Origin: Gigaspora margarita
Taxonomy: Eukaryota; Glomeromycota; Glomeromycetes; Diversisporales; Gigasporaceae
Direction of reading: 5' to 3'
Length of the DNA: 64,000 nucleotides
NCBI GenBank assembly: GCA_009809945.1
Contig: WTPW01000153.1
Span: 145,203-209,202, forward strand
Of the stretch, positions 48,468 through 60,603 are shown piece after piece (the stretch's first letter is position 1; the number at the start of each line of letters is the position of its first letter). Below the pieces are notes generated by a model. That model was not told where the DNA came from and did no database searches. It saw only the letters and a program-made list of their open reading frames with translations. The position numbers were made by a program, and so were the translations under genes.

Positions 48468-48582
48468 GCTACCTCAAGTTTCTGTACATTAACAGCAGAC
48501 TTCTGGTGATAATTGAATGCCTTTTATCCTTCCATTTCGACTCCAATTACATCTTGGTTCCAACAGTCAAGATTATTTATTC

Positions 48583-49104
48583 CTATTGCATGGCCCATTT
48601 CTTTGACTTTTGATCATTAATGAATGTCTGATTTTCATTCTTTTTACTATGTGATTCAGCCACTTTTTCTCGATCAAACACCACTACGTCATTTCTATTA
48701 TCATCATGTTGTTCTCCAGCAACACCAATTACTCTTGACTCAACTTCCCTTTTGGTCCAACCAGTACAATTTTTATTCGTCAGTTTCTGATATTTAATGA
48801 GTGTTTCGCATTCACTCTTTTCAATTTCTAATCCATTTCGATAACCATAGCATAGGTCACATGCTTCATCATCATTACTAATCCTTTCAGATTTTTGATA
48901 GTTGATGGATGCCTTTTGTTCTTTCTTTTCAACACCGATTTCATTTCTATAACAATGAAATATGCTGGAGAAAGTAGATGTTAGTATGTAATTATTATTT
49001 GCCGTCTTACGTTCCTCTTTTATAATTCCAATCCCATTTTGGTAGCCAGGTCCAAGCTCGAATAAGTTTCGGACATCTCCTAACGGGTCTTCTGAGTCAT
49101 CCAT
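48583..49104 (-). CDS. Degenerate Sel1-repeat protein ORF directly after gag in the LTR element
   Basis: 173 codons beginning MDDSEDPLGD at an ATG whose A is the last base of the gag stop (TAATG). At least three Sel1-like units are visible: LGPGYQNGIGIIKEERKTA, FHCYRNEIGVEKKEQKAS, and YGYRNGLEIEKSECETLIKY. They resemble the repeats of the host Sel1-kinase gene at 25130-26371 (NGIGVEKDEKKAFEYY) but are much diverged. It occupies the place where pol is expected. It looks like a transduplicated host gene fragment; whether it is translated, or has a role for the element, is unknown. Confidence 0.55.
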   Translation of the reverse strand: MDDSEDPLGDVRNLFELGPGYQNGIGIIKEERKTANNNYILTSTFSSIFHCYRNEIGVEKKEQKASINYQKSERISNDDEACDLCYGYRNGLEIEKSECETLIKYQKLTNKNCTGWTKREVESRVIGVAGEQHDDNRNDVVVFDREKVAESHSKKNENQTFINDQKSKKWAMQ

Positions 49105-50108
49105 TATTTTATGATTATTAGGCGTATCCTTTTTATGTTTATTTTAAGTCCTTTATTTTCATGTTTTTGCGCCTCTTTTATTGAAGTCTTCTTAAGAGCT
49201 TTATCCTCTGGGGTTGCCTTTACTAGAGAATCAGTGGTTTCTATTGTCTCTTGTTTCTCATTTTTATCTGTGTCCATATGATCATTTGTTTTATTTCGTG
49301 GAGTAGTAATCGGCCTAGTCCTATTCAAGTGGCATTCCATTCTTTTTTGATAATCCATTGAGCTACATTCCACAGGTAGTGTCTGAGTTGTTACTTGAGG
49401 TGCAGGTAGAGGTATTACTTGGGCCAACTGTGGAGAGACAACCACAGTATTTGATGCAATATTATAAAATGCAGCAGGGCCATACACAGCTAGGTTGCGC
49501 ACTATTATTAATTCACATATCTGGGCCCTTTCTACGGCTTCTTGAAGAGTGCTTGGAATAAATTGTCTAATGGACAACACCAAATCGGGATGAAGCCCTT
49601 GCACAAACATCTGGGCCTTTACTACTTCAGGATTTCAATTACTAACCCTCTCTAATTGACAAAATAACACTGACATATTTAAGGCATACTGCTTCACAGT
49701 TTCTTCAGGGCCTTGATGACAATTCAACAACTTCAAATTCCAATGGAAAATCAATGTCGGTGTACAAAAATACAAGAGAAAGTGATATATAAAGCTTTGG
49801 TCTTGCAAATCATTATTGCCCCAATAATGAATTCCTCTCTTTCATTCTTTCTACCAAACCAAACAAATGGGCACCTGCTACCACGAGCCTTCTTATTTCT
49901 AAAATATTGTTTGCCTTGAAGGCCCGATTAACCAAATCTAACCATTCTATTGGGTCTTGGTCACTTCCTAAGAAAATTGGGATTCTTAAAAATCTATTTC
50001 TACTTGAAACTTCTGGGAATGCACCAAAACGTTCACCATGGCCTGGAAAAGTTGAGTAAATTGTTCATTATTGCTATCAATTCTCTTATTGTTCTTCGAA
50101 TTAATCAT
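49104..50108 (-). pseudogene. Ty3/gypsy-like gag, decayed
   Basis: The start at 50108 (MINSKNNKRIDSNNEQFTQL) and the stop at 49104 are in the same frame, but the middle is read in other frames. Recognisable gag sequence includes GSDQDPIEWLDLVNRAFKA, GPEETVKQYALNMSVLFCQL and, in the open 168-codon tail, FVQGLHPDLVLSIRQFIPST with LQEAVERAQICE. These are the hallmarks of retrotransposon capsid proteins: a W-containing motif, then FV.GL, then an EA...A helix. No CCHC zinc knuckle seen. Several compensating indels and stops make it non-functional as read. Plus-strand frames over it are shadows. Confidence 0.75.
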
Positions 50109-50184
50109 ATTATTTTAACTAAATATTAATTTTATTATAAGAAGTATGGAGTTAAAAGGATCAATCCACACAATCAGCACCAAA

Positions 50185-50640
50185 TGTTACGATCAGTTGG
50201 GAGAGCTTGAAGAAATTGTGCCAGTTTAGTTCGATCATGAACAAAGTAATTAAGGTAAAATGGGTTAAAGATAAACTAACACACATAGTTTTGGGTTATA
50301 GAATTTCTCTTTATTAATATAAATCAATACATTGAATTAATACAATAATACTAAATACTATCTATAATCATTAACTACTGTGCACTACTGTCTCCCCCTT
50401 CATAAGCTGAAACTAAACCCTTATATATATTTTAATTCATACAATGGCTTTAATCTCTCGTTTGGAGATTTAATCAGTCATTTTGGGATTCAATCAATTG
50501 ACTGAGATTTAATCAGTCGATTGGGGATTCAATTAGTCGATTGGGAATTCAATCATTATCTGTGCCACAATTATACCAAAATAAGAAATATATAACAAAA
50601 AAATATTATTATTAACTAGAAATCAAAATTGAGCATAACA
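50185..50640 (-). repeat. 5' LTR
   Basis: Uninterrupted 456-bp LTR, TG...CA ends. Carries the same ~20-bp internal repeat as the 3' LTR and a TATA-like atatatataaggg on the minus strand near 50420. It defines the empty site of the nested DDE transposon. Confidence 0.85.
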
Positions 50641-51939
50641 CCAGATTCAATTCGAAAATTCGATCAGATACAAGTCCAGATTCAGATCCAGATAAGAAAG
50701 CTCCAGATCCAGATCTGAATCTAATATAGTTATACAACTAGCACGAAATGATTGTTGATACTATGTGTAACTATATCAGGTTGGCAAAAAAAATTTTTGA
50801 CAAACAATATAATAACTCATATTGATATGTACGATAACTAAAAACTTCGAATTTATATAATACACAACAACTCAATATTAGAAATAGACCAAACTGATTT
50901 AACTCAATTTAATTATAGAAAAGTTATAATAAGCCCATTGCCATGTAAAATTATAATAAATAAAATTTTTATAAGCATCAAACAATAGAATTATAATCTT
51001 CCTAATACATGATAAAGTATCTTATATATAGACCGCAAAATGAATAAAGTCAAACCTATTCATTTCTTGAAAAAAATAAGTAAATTTAAGTTTTATTGCA
51101 TTCTTAAATATACTAAAAAATCTCATTAGACTTATTAATTTCAAGATCACAAAATTTAAAACTACTTACCAATATTTTTTTCATATTTAAATAAAGCTTC
51201 AAATTACAATTTATTTTAATTTATTATTATTTTTATTAACTGATAAGTTACTACATATTACTTTTAAGCTCTTTTCTCAAACAATTAGTTACACTTTGTA
51301 AGTCAGTTAGAAGCTTTAACACATATTTATTACAAATTACCTTATTTAAAGGATTGTCTCTAAGGCTGTTTAAAGTTAATTTTTTGGTTAACATCACCTT
51401 CCTTCAACTGAAGCCTCCCCCTTCTTTCTGAATAATGAACAGCCAATCAAAGCATTGGATGAATCTTGCTAGTCACCTGATTTACATCAACCAATGAAAT
51501 TAACCATCTTTGTTCATTTTTATATGTTCATTTCATATGTTCATTTTATTTTACCCCCTCTCCCCTCCAGAGAGTCCTGGAAAAGTGATATTAACTGAAG
51601 AATCAACTTCAGTTAGGTATATCCAGGTAGAGTGAATCCTAGAAATATACAAAATACTTAAAGCTTTGTTCATGAAGAGTCTTCTGTAGCATTATAAGCA
51701 GTGGTTACATTTTAAAAAAATTTATTATAAAAAAAGTATTCTATTTTTCATTCGTAAAATTAATCAATCTGAATCTACTAAATACAGCCAATCATCATGA
51801 ACAATCCAAATAGATCCTTCAGATAAGATCCTCATTTGGAACCAGATTTAGCAGATCCTATAAATTGTGGATTCGGATCTGATTGGACCACTGGATCCGG
51901 ATTGGAACCAGCTCCTCAGATCAGATCTGTAGAACACTA
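50641..51939. other. Right part of hAT-A
   Basis: Begins and ends with agatcc/gatctg-rich words (50641-50730, 51820-51935). The middle is AT-rich with a short pyrimidine-rich island at 51400-51580. No gene. Confidence 0.5.
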
Positions 51940-52121
51940 GTGGTAATTAATTGCAATTTTTTGAACTCAATTAATTCTAGCACAACATATGTATCATGAT
52001 AGCAGGTTTTATAGCAAATTTTACAATAAATCATGATAGAATTTATGACTATGATTCCAACACAAACAAACTCAACTTTTATTTACATACTTTATATCAT
52101 CATAATAGTTTGGGTAGTGAT

Positions 52122-52311
52122 TAGTGATAGGCAATTTGCAGTTTTCCAAACATCCCATGCAGAATGCGGGATCCCACATGTGATCCACGTGTGATTCGCA
52201 GAATGGTTTACCAGAATTATGTAAATTTCAGCTAGAATTATGGTATTGGCCTGAATTATCCACACATCACATGATGGATCACATGCAGGATCCTGCATGA
52301 TGCCTATGCTA
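52122..52311. mobile_element. Small hAT-type MITE
   Basis: Ends tagtgataggcaatttgcag and (reverse complement) tagcataggcatcatgcagg. Flanking octamers gtagtgat and gtggaaat agree only partly. Interior gatcccacatgtgatcc-like palindromic words. Confidence 0.4.
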
Positions 52312-53386
52312 GTGGAAATTAAAGATGCTTGACGAATAACAAAACATTCATCATTGATGAATGATGAAACCATTTCATCAGACAACTTTTAATTGACGAA
52401 TTGATAATTGATGAAACCTGTATTGATTGACAAAACCTATGATGAATGATAAATATCATATAATATAGATTTAATCAGAATAATACAGTAATGTTAATGA
52501 AATGAAAATACTCTAACATATCTGATTTGTTATGAAATTCTATTTACATTATATAGTATGTGTATTGTTTTAAATTTTTTCTTGTAAAATTTAAAAAGTC
52601 GCTATTTAACATAACAAATTTTTTATTACTTTAAGTGTAAAATTATAAATTTTATGTTTAGCAACAAATATAGTTACATCTATTATTCTTATAAAACTTG
52701 TAATACAATTGAATATGTAAATAATGTAAAATTATAAATTTTATACTTAGTGACAAATATGGTACATCTATTATGCATCATTATTAATACTTGTAATACA
52801 ATTGAATATATAATTATGATGTAATTTTTTTAAAGTATAAATAGAGGACTAACTTATCTATTCCTGTTGCAATATTCCTTGATATTACAAATATAAACTT
52901 TTTGTATACCTTTTAAAAAGTATTTATGTCAGTTAAAAGCAATACAATTAATGTTTTAGCAGTTGGAAATTGGGTCTGGGCCAATAATTTGTCATTATCT
53001 CTTATATCACAATTTCAATCTTGATTCAATGCTAAAAATTTTTTATCATTGGTAAAAACAGGTTTTTATTTTAAAGGGTATTACAAAAACAAGTATTGTA
53101 TACCCGACTATGTATGTAACGTATGTGGTCAATTGTATAGCTGTATACTATAAAATATACATACAACTTTCACAAACCCTACATTACATATTTTTTTAAT
53201 TATCACTAGATTTTGCNAACTTTACATATTTTCTCNANCATCTTATATATATTAAATTAAATNTATTATATATCGTGCNTTATATATTGCACACNTATTC
53301 TGAACTACTACTATTNATATTATTATCATTATTGTCATTAATTTAATAATTGGAATGTTTTTCTGCAAAGAATAATAACAATAACA

Positions 53387-56300
53387 TTAAACAATATGAT
53401 GCAATTCATTCTTCGTTTTTCTATTAGCTAATTCTAGAGCTTCTATTTCAGCTTCTTTTCTTCGCAAATCAACCTCCTTTTCACGAATTGCAATAGCTCG
53501 TTCTTGAAGTTTTATTTTTTGTTCTTCAATTTTCAATATATGCAAATTACTTGATTCTGATTCGATTTTTGACCTTTTATTCACTGTTATTTCTGTTTCC
53601 GAATCTGATTGAATTGTAATTATGTCTTGACGTTTTTTTGACAATTTTTTTTTTGGTTGAGACTTGTTAGAATTTAAAGACTTGTTTTTGCTTTCTATGA
53701 ATAATTTAATAATAAGTTAATAAATTAAATTTTATTGAAATTAAAAAAATATATGTATTTACTTTTATGTGTCATAGCAATTGATTTGCGTTTAATTTCT
53801 CCATTATCACGCCATGTAATAGATACATCAAACTTAGTGTGTATTTGTATTCGATTTATAGTTATTTCATCTAACTTTTTTCCTCTAAAATTGTTGATTT
53901 ATTTTTAATATTTATACATTACCACTACTATTTAACACAATTTCTTAATAAATACTGATTAATTGCTGAAAGCAATTTTAATTGTTTTTCTGATCGATTG
54001 GCATATGCATGAGCAGCTTCAGCTGCATTTGTATTATTTCCAGCTTGAATCCACATAGCATAATTAATTTTTGAACAATAATAATTTAATGAAGCGATAA
54101 TATGAGGTGTACGATAGTAATTCACCCATTCTAAAATAAATNAATATAAATTAATTTTTCATAGACTAGAGGCTTTGTCATAGGTATTGAGTTTCGAGTA
54201 TGTAATGCAAATAAAAAATTTTATTTAATAAAATACCTTGTATATTATTTTCATTCAAATCTAACAATTGGTCAAAAATATTATTTAGGGATTCTTCACT
54301 ATCACAGTTAGGAATTGAATACATTAAGTCTTTTGTGTATTCAGTAAAATTTTTATTTCGAATATTTCTATAAATAAATTAAATTTAATAAAGTTATAAA
54401 TTAAAGATTTAAAAAATTAAAAGTTTAAATTATTTTACTGATTATAATGAATTAAGCATGACTTAAAAATATACAAAAGATGTGTGTCCCAACTTTTTGA
54501 ATGATCGATTTCTTCAATGGCCATACCCAAACCTTTTAATTGTGCAAGATCTAAATCTGCTACAATACATGCCCAACCTTCATTATGGATATGATGAAAT
54601 TTAATATGTTCACCCGTAATTTCTTTAATTACTTGAAATAAAGTTTGAAATAATCGCTTATATCCTTCAGCCGTAAATACATTAGTAAAAATACGACAAT
54701 AAGACATAACTACAATATAAATTAATTATTTAAATTAATTATTTGAATCAAATAATAATTTTATAATTTGAATATATACTTAATGTATTTTATGATCTTT
54801 ATTGTAAGAATTACACTCAAATTCATTAATGGATTCTTTAACCCTTTTATAACTTACATCAATTTGAAAAAAAGATAAATTTCGTAATGTATAAGCCAAT
54901 TCTGGCAATATACAAATGATAATAATTTGACTATCATGAAAAAATTCTAAACAATAAAATTAATATTAATTAATAATTATAATAACAATAATAATAAAAC
55001 TATAATAACATTACATACCAATTTTTTGAACATATTTATGAAAATCATTTATTTTTTGCATCATAATATACCATACTCCCATAACACTTTGTCCATATGG
55101 AAATATTTCTTTATATGCTTTATTTACTAAATATCGTAATCGATCAATGTTATTAAGTAAAGCATGAACTTGACCAAGTATTTCAGTATTAAATAAGGCT
55201 TTAATAAAATTTCCTTTAAATAAAAAGTTAATATTATTTAATTAATTATATTTATAAAATTAAAATTTTAATAAATTATATATAATTTAAATGACTAATA
55301 CCTGTAATAAATGAATGTGCTGTTAAAGCTTCATTATCATTAATAGCCTGTTTAATTAAAGCTTGCAATGTATTTTTAATATTTGCTGGAATTTTTTCTG
55401 GTNNTGGTGGAGGATGGTTATGAATGCCAATACATATAAGTGCNACAAATGGGCAACNTGAAATATCTAAAGGAATAATTTTAATAAAGCGCACTGAGCA
55501 TGACTTTTCCATTATATTTCCTCTAGTAATTTGACCATCCCTAATATGAGGAAATTCTACAAATTATTATATATAATTTTTAAAAAATAATTTATAATTT
55601 TAATTCATATTATTAATTTATAATTTTAATAAATATTATTAAATATTATTTTAAAACTCACCACATTGTTTTCTTTTGCAACTTCNTGAAACAATTGAAG
55701 TACAAATTGATTGATCCTCATCTTCAATTAGTTCACCCATAAACAACTTTTTTAGCAAAGACAAGTCAATTTCATTTATATTAAGCCTAATAAAATGATG
55801 CCATTTATCATTTTGCTTATATTTAGTGCATCCAATAAAATAAGATGTAGTATTTGTTAAGTAGTCAACAATTTTTCCAAGTTTTGCNGATCCAGAACAA
55901 ANAACACCANTATGTTGAAACTTGCATTGAGATTCACTTGCAGCTAAATATATTCTTAATAAATAATTAAATTAATTTTATGTTAAATATATAATTNAAA
56001 AAATAATTAAAATAAAAATAAATTACNTATAAGTTTTTGTTTTTTTGCTATTTGNTTNCTGATCTGCAGTCATCTTGNGATAAAAATCTGAATCAACATC
56101 AACACTATTATGAACGGTATTAAGGTAGGCCGGATTACTAAATTCACAATATTTAATGCCTTGACATCTTCGTTCATCTTTTTTAACAGAAATATTTCCA
56201 AAAAAAGGACAATTCTGGATAATAGAAGCACCACCACGACCATTCATTGAATATTGAACCTAAAAAATAATAGGATTAAAATTATAACTATATATATATA

Positions 56301-56710
56301 TTATATATATATATTAAATAATTTAAAATTTTTTACATTATTAAATGCATCCATATAGTTATCCCAACCATCAACATTAAAGATAGTCGCAACACCATCT
56401 TCAGATGTTGCAGGGTATTCTACAGGCAACATGCTATGAATAATTTGATTTTTGCATAATTTTTTTGTAAAAAATGCTACTTCTTCTAAGTCTTCATTTG
56501 CATCGCTCTAAAATAAATAAACTATAAGCTAATGCAATATTCGATTTAATATTCGATTTATAAATTTAATAACATTACAGTATTCAAATCCGAATCTTCA
56601 TTAAACCATGTTTCATTATATTCGTCAATATCCAAATTGGAAAACTCTTCAGTAATGCCAGTTTTTAAATTATATTTTTTTTCGTTAAACGAATCCAAAT
56701 CTGTTTCCAT
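53387..56710 (-). CDS. Multi-exon MULE-like transposase-family protein with WRKY/GCM1-like zinc finger
   Basis: The frame opens at 56710 (METDLDSFNEKKYNL). Exons 56710-56579, 56507-56337 and from 56259 join in phase 0 with GT-AG introns; further coding blocks lie near 55950-55680, 55512-55276, 54707-54435, 54125-53928 and 53690-53387. Visible features: acidic N-terminus; a Cys-rich part (NCPFFGNISVKKDERRCQGI then KYCEF); CPF.ALICIGIHNHPPP, the C...C...HxH pattern of WRKY-GCM1-type fingers; then YCRIFTNVFTAEGYKRLFQT with VADLDLAQLKGLG and CLIHYNQ (D...C..H, as in MULE DDE cores); a later NNTNAAEAAHAYANRSEKQL block; and a C-terminal coiled coil (KIKLQERAIAIREKEVDLRR). Several Ns interrupt codons. 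Assignment to MULE-like is inference from these motifs. It may be cargo of hAT-B or a nested element whose ends I could not find. Confidence 0.5.
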
Positions 56711-57129
56711 TATACAAGGTTTTATTTAAAAAAAAATGCAAAAAAAGAATCAAATAATTGTCAACATATATATATACTGAGTAAATTTTATGCATCATTG
56801 ATCATATCATAATATTGCAAAGAGAAACTATATTTCGTGCCCATCAAAAGAAAATTACGCTTCGGATTCTTAAACTTACAATTTATATACAAAAAATCCC
56901 AAATTAAAATAAACTTCGTCCGATAAACTATAAACTTAAAAGCCGCCTGAAATATAATTTTTTTTATTGGGCAGCACTTATAATAAGTTATTATATATTA
57001 TATTACGTACATGTTTTGTTAATCGTACATTACATCATTTTAATAATTAATTAATGTTTCTATATATACATACATTATAAACTATACAATACATATTTAC
57101 TATATTCTCTATTTTAAATTATAGTAACC

Positions 57130-57470
57130 CAATATTCTTTTTTTTTTTGGAAGTGTGTAATACTATTACACAACAATTATTCAATTTTACAGTTATAAAA
57201 AAAAACAACTATAAATACCTTTAATGTGTAGTGTATTCTTGAATGAAAAAAATCTTTTTTGGAAGCTGTGTAATACCATTAAACAAACAAGTTTAAACAA
57301 CAAATTTTCTGGACTATTCTAATTACGATTATAAAAAAAATAATACCTCCAATTTATGGCATTTTTTGTTTTCTATTGCATATCAAAAAAAATATATATA
57401 AATACCTCCAATTCGTGGCTTTTTTGTTTTCTATTACATATCAAAATAAAAAAACAAAAAAATGTCATCA
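57130..57470. repeat. Two short tandem duplications upstream of the hAT-B transposase
   Basis: ttttttggaag.tgtgtaata.. occurs at 57140 and 57258. aatacctccaatt.gtggc, then ttttttgttttctatt.cat, occurs at 57346 and 57404. Confidence 0.6.
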
Positions 57471-57681
57471 AACAAATGAAATTCTAAAATACCTGAACAT
57501 TTTTACATCATATACATTTGAAAGAGAGGAATCACCAGACTCTTCAGCTTCAGCTTCTGCTTCATTATCAGCTAGTACTTCTATTTCATCATCAGCTAAT
57601 ACTTCTGAATTGAATGCATCAAATAGAATAAACTCTGGAGGATGAGTATTAGCACCTGTATAGAAATATTTTTATCAAGAA

Positions 57682-60246
57682 AAAACAAGCTTACATGGAC
57701 ATTATTCAGCAAGGTGTTCTTTTTGTTCAACTAAATGGGCAAGAGGTAAACGGTTAATGCTTGAAGTCCATCTTGCATTGCAGTTTTCTTATGTTAAAGA
57801 TCACATTTAGCAGTTATATTTACTATGTGTAGCTAATTGTAATAATGAAGAAGAGTCACCTGAAAATTTAACTAAATCAAAAAAACAAAGATTAGATAAG
57901 CGGAATAATCTCTCAAAATTTTTTTAACCAAAATCTGGAGACTTATCTGAAGAATGAATAAATTCTATAAATATTTCATTATTAAAGGCATTCATAGTCT
58001 GTGGTATTTCATTTTCTATAGTTAAAAATCTATTTTTTATTGATTTACTTAAAAATTTATATCTGGACTATTAACCACTATCATGGGAAGTTCTAGCTGG
58101 GCAATTATTGGACCAAGAATATGCTAAAGCTATAGTTAAGCATAAAACTATCTTTCATGAATCAAAAAATCTAACTATGGGTAGTTATATTTAATATGTT
58201 AAATTTATAATTATATTATTTATTATTAATTATTTTTATATATAGCACTAGATGGGTGGACTTTGCCCAATGGAAATTCTATATATAGCTTCATTATTTT
58301 AACACCTATGCACAATAAATTTTTATATTCATTATATGATTTTTCTGCAAATTCTTATACAGCTAAATTTCTTGCAGAAAAAATTGATACAATTTTTAAA
58401 TGAAGTTGGGCATGATAGATTTACAGCAATCATTACAGACAATGCAAGTAACATGAAGCTTACACAGCAAATTATCCATGAAAAATATCCAAAAATTTTA
58501 AGCTTAAACTGTATTGCTCATTGTATCAACCTTGTGTCTAAGGATATTCTAAGTATGTATAAAAATATTTGAATTATAATAATTAAATTATTATTAATAT
58601 ATAATTATTTTAGAGCATAGTTTTGCCTCGCGCCTTATAAAAGGGTGCAATGAAATTATTTAAAATACTTCAAAAAATTGCATCAACCAAATGCATATCT
58701 GCAACAAGCAATTCATGAATTAAATATTCCTGGTAGTGGATTAAGAAAATTTATAGACACAAGGTGGACATCAGCATATGAATGCACTTTATCCATTAGT
58801 CAACTTGAGCGTGCACTAATTAAAGTAAGGTATTTATTTATAAATTAATATTTTGTAAAATTTAGATTAATAGTTAAATTTTATTTTATATAATGTGTAG
58901 GTTATGAATGAGAATCCAGACTTAATTACAAATCGTACTGTTAAACAAATTTTGAAGTTAGCTTATTTTTTTCCAATCTTAAAATTTTAGTCAAAATTTT
59001 ATTTCCAATTCGAACTGCTATATGAACTTGGAGGCCCAATCAACAATGCTTGCAGATTGCTTTGTACAATTTGTTGGTTTAGCAGCTGCTATTAAAAAAA
59101 TTCCAAGCTCACGAATTAATGAATTTAAAAATTATTGTAAGCAAGTTTTTAACAAGAGATGGAATGATTTTAATACGGATATTTATTTGCTTGCATATTT
59201 TCTCCACCCAGGATATCGTGGTGTGCATATTTTGAAGTTTTTAATAATAAATATATATTGGTTAATATAATTTTTTTTTATTTTATTAGGTGCTGGTCTA
59301 AGTGAAAGTCAATTTCAAGTAATTGCAAAGTTGCAATTCAAATATGGAAAAATGAAGGCTATGATAAATATGAATGTGCAAACCTTATTGCATGTATGTG
59401 ATTATTTTGAGAAAAAGAAGATAGATTTGACTTGCCTTATAGTTTTGAAACTGATAACCCTTTGTTGTGGCGGATGACAAATTATACTAGCTCCAAATCT
59501 ATTGGAAAACTTGCAGTTAAAATTTTTTCAATCACGCCACATTCTACTTATTGTGAAAGAACATTTTCAGCATTAGACTGGATATATGGAAAACGACAAT
59601 GCAGACTTTCTTTATCTCAGCTCCAAGCTATGGCACTAGTTCGATCGTTTTATATTTCAAATATAAAAAAAGAACTCCTTTTTTTTGGCAAAAAAATATC
59701 GTTGAATGACTTACAAGTACAAGTTGCATCTGCAACTTTTTTAGTCGAAGATGATGAAAGAATTATAGAAGATTTGAAGTTGAGGAAGCTGAATATAATT
59801 TAGAAATTGTTGAACATTTTGATATTGAAAACATAGTATGTTTAAATGATGAAATCTTTCAAGATAGTGGATCCGATAGTGATAATGAAGGATTTCAAGA
59901 TTATAATGATGAGTTTGATGAACTTGATTACGATGGGTTAACTAGTAACAAAACAGGGCAAGGTGTATTTGATTTTGACCCTAAAGAATTGGCAGCGAAT
60001 TTAGTAAGAGAATGGGATTATAAAAATAATGACTTAAATATAGATAATATAGATTCAAATACTAGAGATAATATAGATTCATATACTATAGATGAAAATA
60101 ATGCAAATGATAATATTAGTAGAGATTCAAGTATTATAGAGAATGAAAATGAAGCATTAGAGTCCTTACCTATAGCACTTAGAAAAACATGCCGTCAAAG
60201 TTTAAAAAGACAAATAGCACTTAAATATAGTGTAAAAACTGCTTAG
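57682..60246 (+). pseudogene. hAT transposase, decayed (hAT-B)
   Basis: Read along the plus strand: a BED-like finger start (HGHYSARCSFCSTKWARGKR); stops near 57807, 57925, 57955 and 58074; then after a putative intron at about 58182-58245 the catalytic LDGWTLPNG (first Asp); a frame slip near 58400; FTAIITDNASNM (second Asp) and CIAHCINLVSKDIL; an intron; FIDTRWTSAYE; QSTMLADCFVQFVGLAAAI and a YFLHPGYRG segment; then the hAT C-terminal block STYCERTFSALDWIYGKRQCRLS (59432-59803). Another slip near 59790 leads into an acidic tail (DSGSDSDNEGFQDYND) ending at 60246. Multiple stops mean it is inactive. It is oriented toward the right terminus of hAT-B. Confidence 0.8.
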
Positions 60247-60486
60247 AAGAACGTGTAAAATTTAAAAGGATAATAAATAAAGCTTTATATTATCTTTTTA
60301 TAGAGTAATTTTTTATATTTTGTGTTTCGTCAATTGTTTTATCAATCGTCAATGGTTTCGTCAATCGTCGCCAGTTTTGTCAATCGTCAACAGTTTCGTC
60401 AGGATCGTCATTTGACGATCCCATTCATCAATTCGGAAATAGTTTCGTCAAGCATCTTTACTGGTGATTCTACTCTAGTATACAAT

Positions 60487-60576
60487 TCTGTCAAAATTGC
60501 AGATCATTTGACCAGAATTAAAATTTTTTGTTATAATTCTGGCCAAATGATCTGCAAATTTGGCCGGAATTATGAA
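60487..60576. mobile_element. Small palindromic MITE, second copy
   Basis: attctgtcaaaattgcagat... with ...atctgcaaatttggccggaa at the right; same family as 42769-42869. Confidence 0.6.
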
Positions 60577-60603
60577 CTAGGTATTTCTCAGCCGGGTTTA
60601 AAT

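Larger units (their letters stand above)
42959..50640 (-). mobile_element. Non-autonomous LTR retrotransposon with gag and Sel1-like ORFs
   Basis: Minus-strand element. The 5' LTR is 50185-50640 (TGTTATGCTC...GATCGTAACA in element orientation). The 3' LTR is 47609-47680 plus 42959-43355, split by a DNA transposon. A polypurine tract (gagggaggga) lies just before the 3' LTR at 47681-47690, and a TGG-containing primer-site-like segment directly follows the 5' LTR. The interior without the nested element is only about 2.5 kb: a decayed gag followed by Sel1-repeat-like frames and a Lys-rich segment. No reverse transcriptase, RNase H, protease or integrase motif seen. The 5-bp flanks (tccgt, ccaga) differ, so no intact target duplication. 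It would depend on an autonomous relative for mobility. Confidence 0.8.
42912..51939. mobile_element. hAT-A, non-autonomous hAT split by the LTR retrotransposon
   Basis: Ends tagtgttttacatgaatcag and (reverse complement) tagtgttctacagatctgat. Flanking octamers gtggcaat (42904-42911) and gtggtaat (51940-51947) match at 7 of 8 positions. Own sequence is 42912-42958 plus 50641-51939, about 1.35 kb, with repeated agatccagat/gatccggat words at both ends and no frame. The LTR element lies 47 bp from the left end. Confidence 0.7.
52320..60460. mobile_element. hAT-B, 8.1-kb hAT element with two genes
   Basis: Inverted ends taaagatgcttgacgaa at both sides, followed on both sides by arrays of tcgtcaat/attgacgaa words (52324-52440; 60325-60450), typical hAT subterminal binding repeats. 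Flanks gtggaaat (52312-52319) and ctggtgat (60461-60468) agree at 5 of 8 positions. Contains a decayed hAT transposase on the plus strand near the right end and a MULE-like multi-exon gene on the minus strand. A ~95-bp tandem duplication lies at 52629-52815. Confidence 0.6.

Noticed and set aside
49358..49919. Plus-strand frames of 67-68 codons
   Set aside because: Antisense to the gag pseudogene.
42959..50640. Complete autonomous Ty3/gypsy element
   Set aside because: No RT, RNase H or integrase motif on either strand between the LTRs, and the DDE gene inside belongs to a nested DNA transposon with its own ends.
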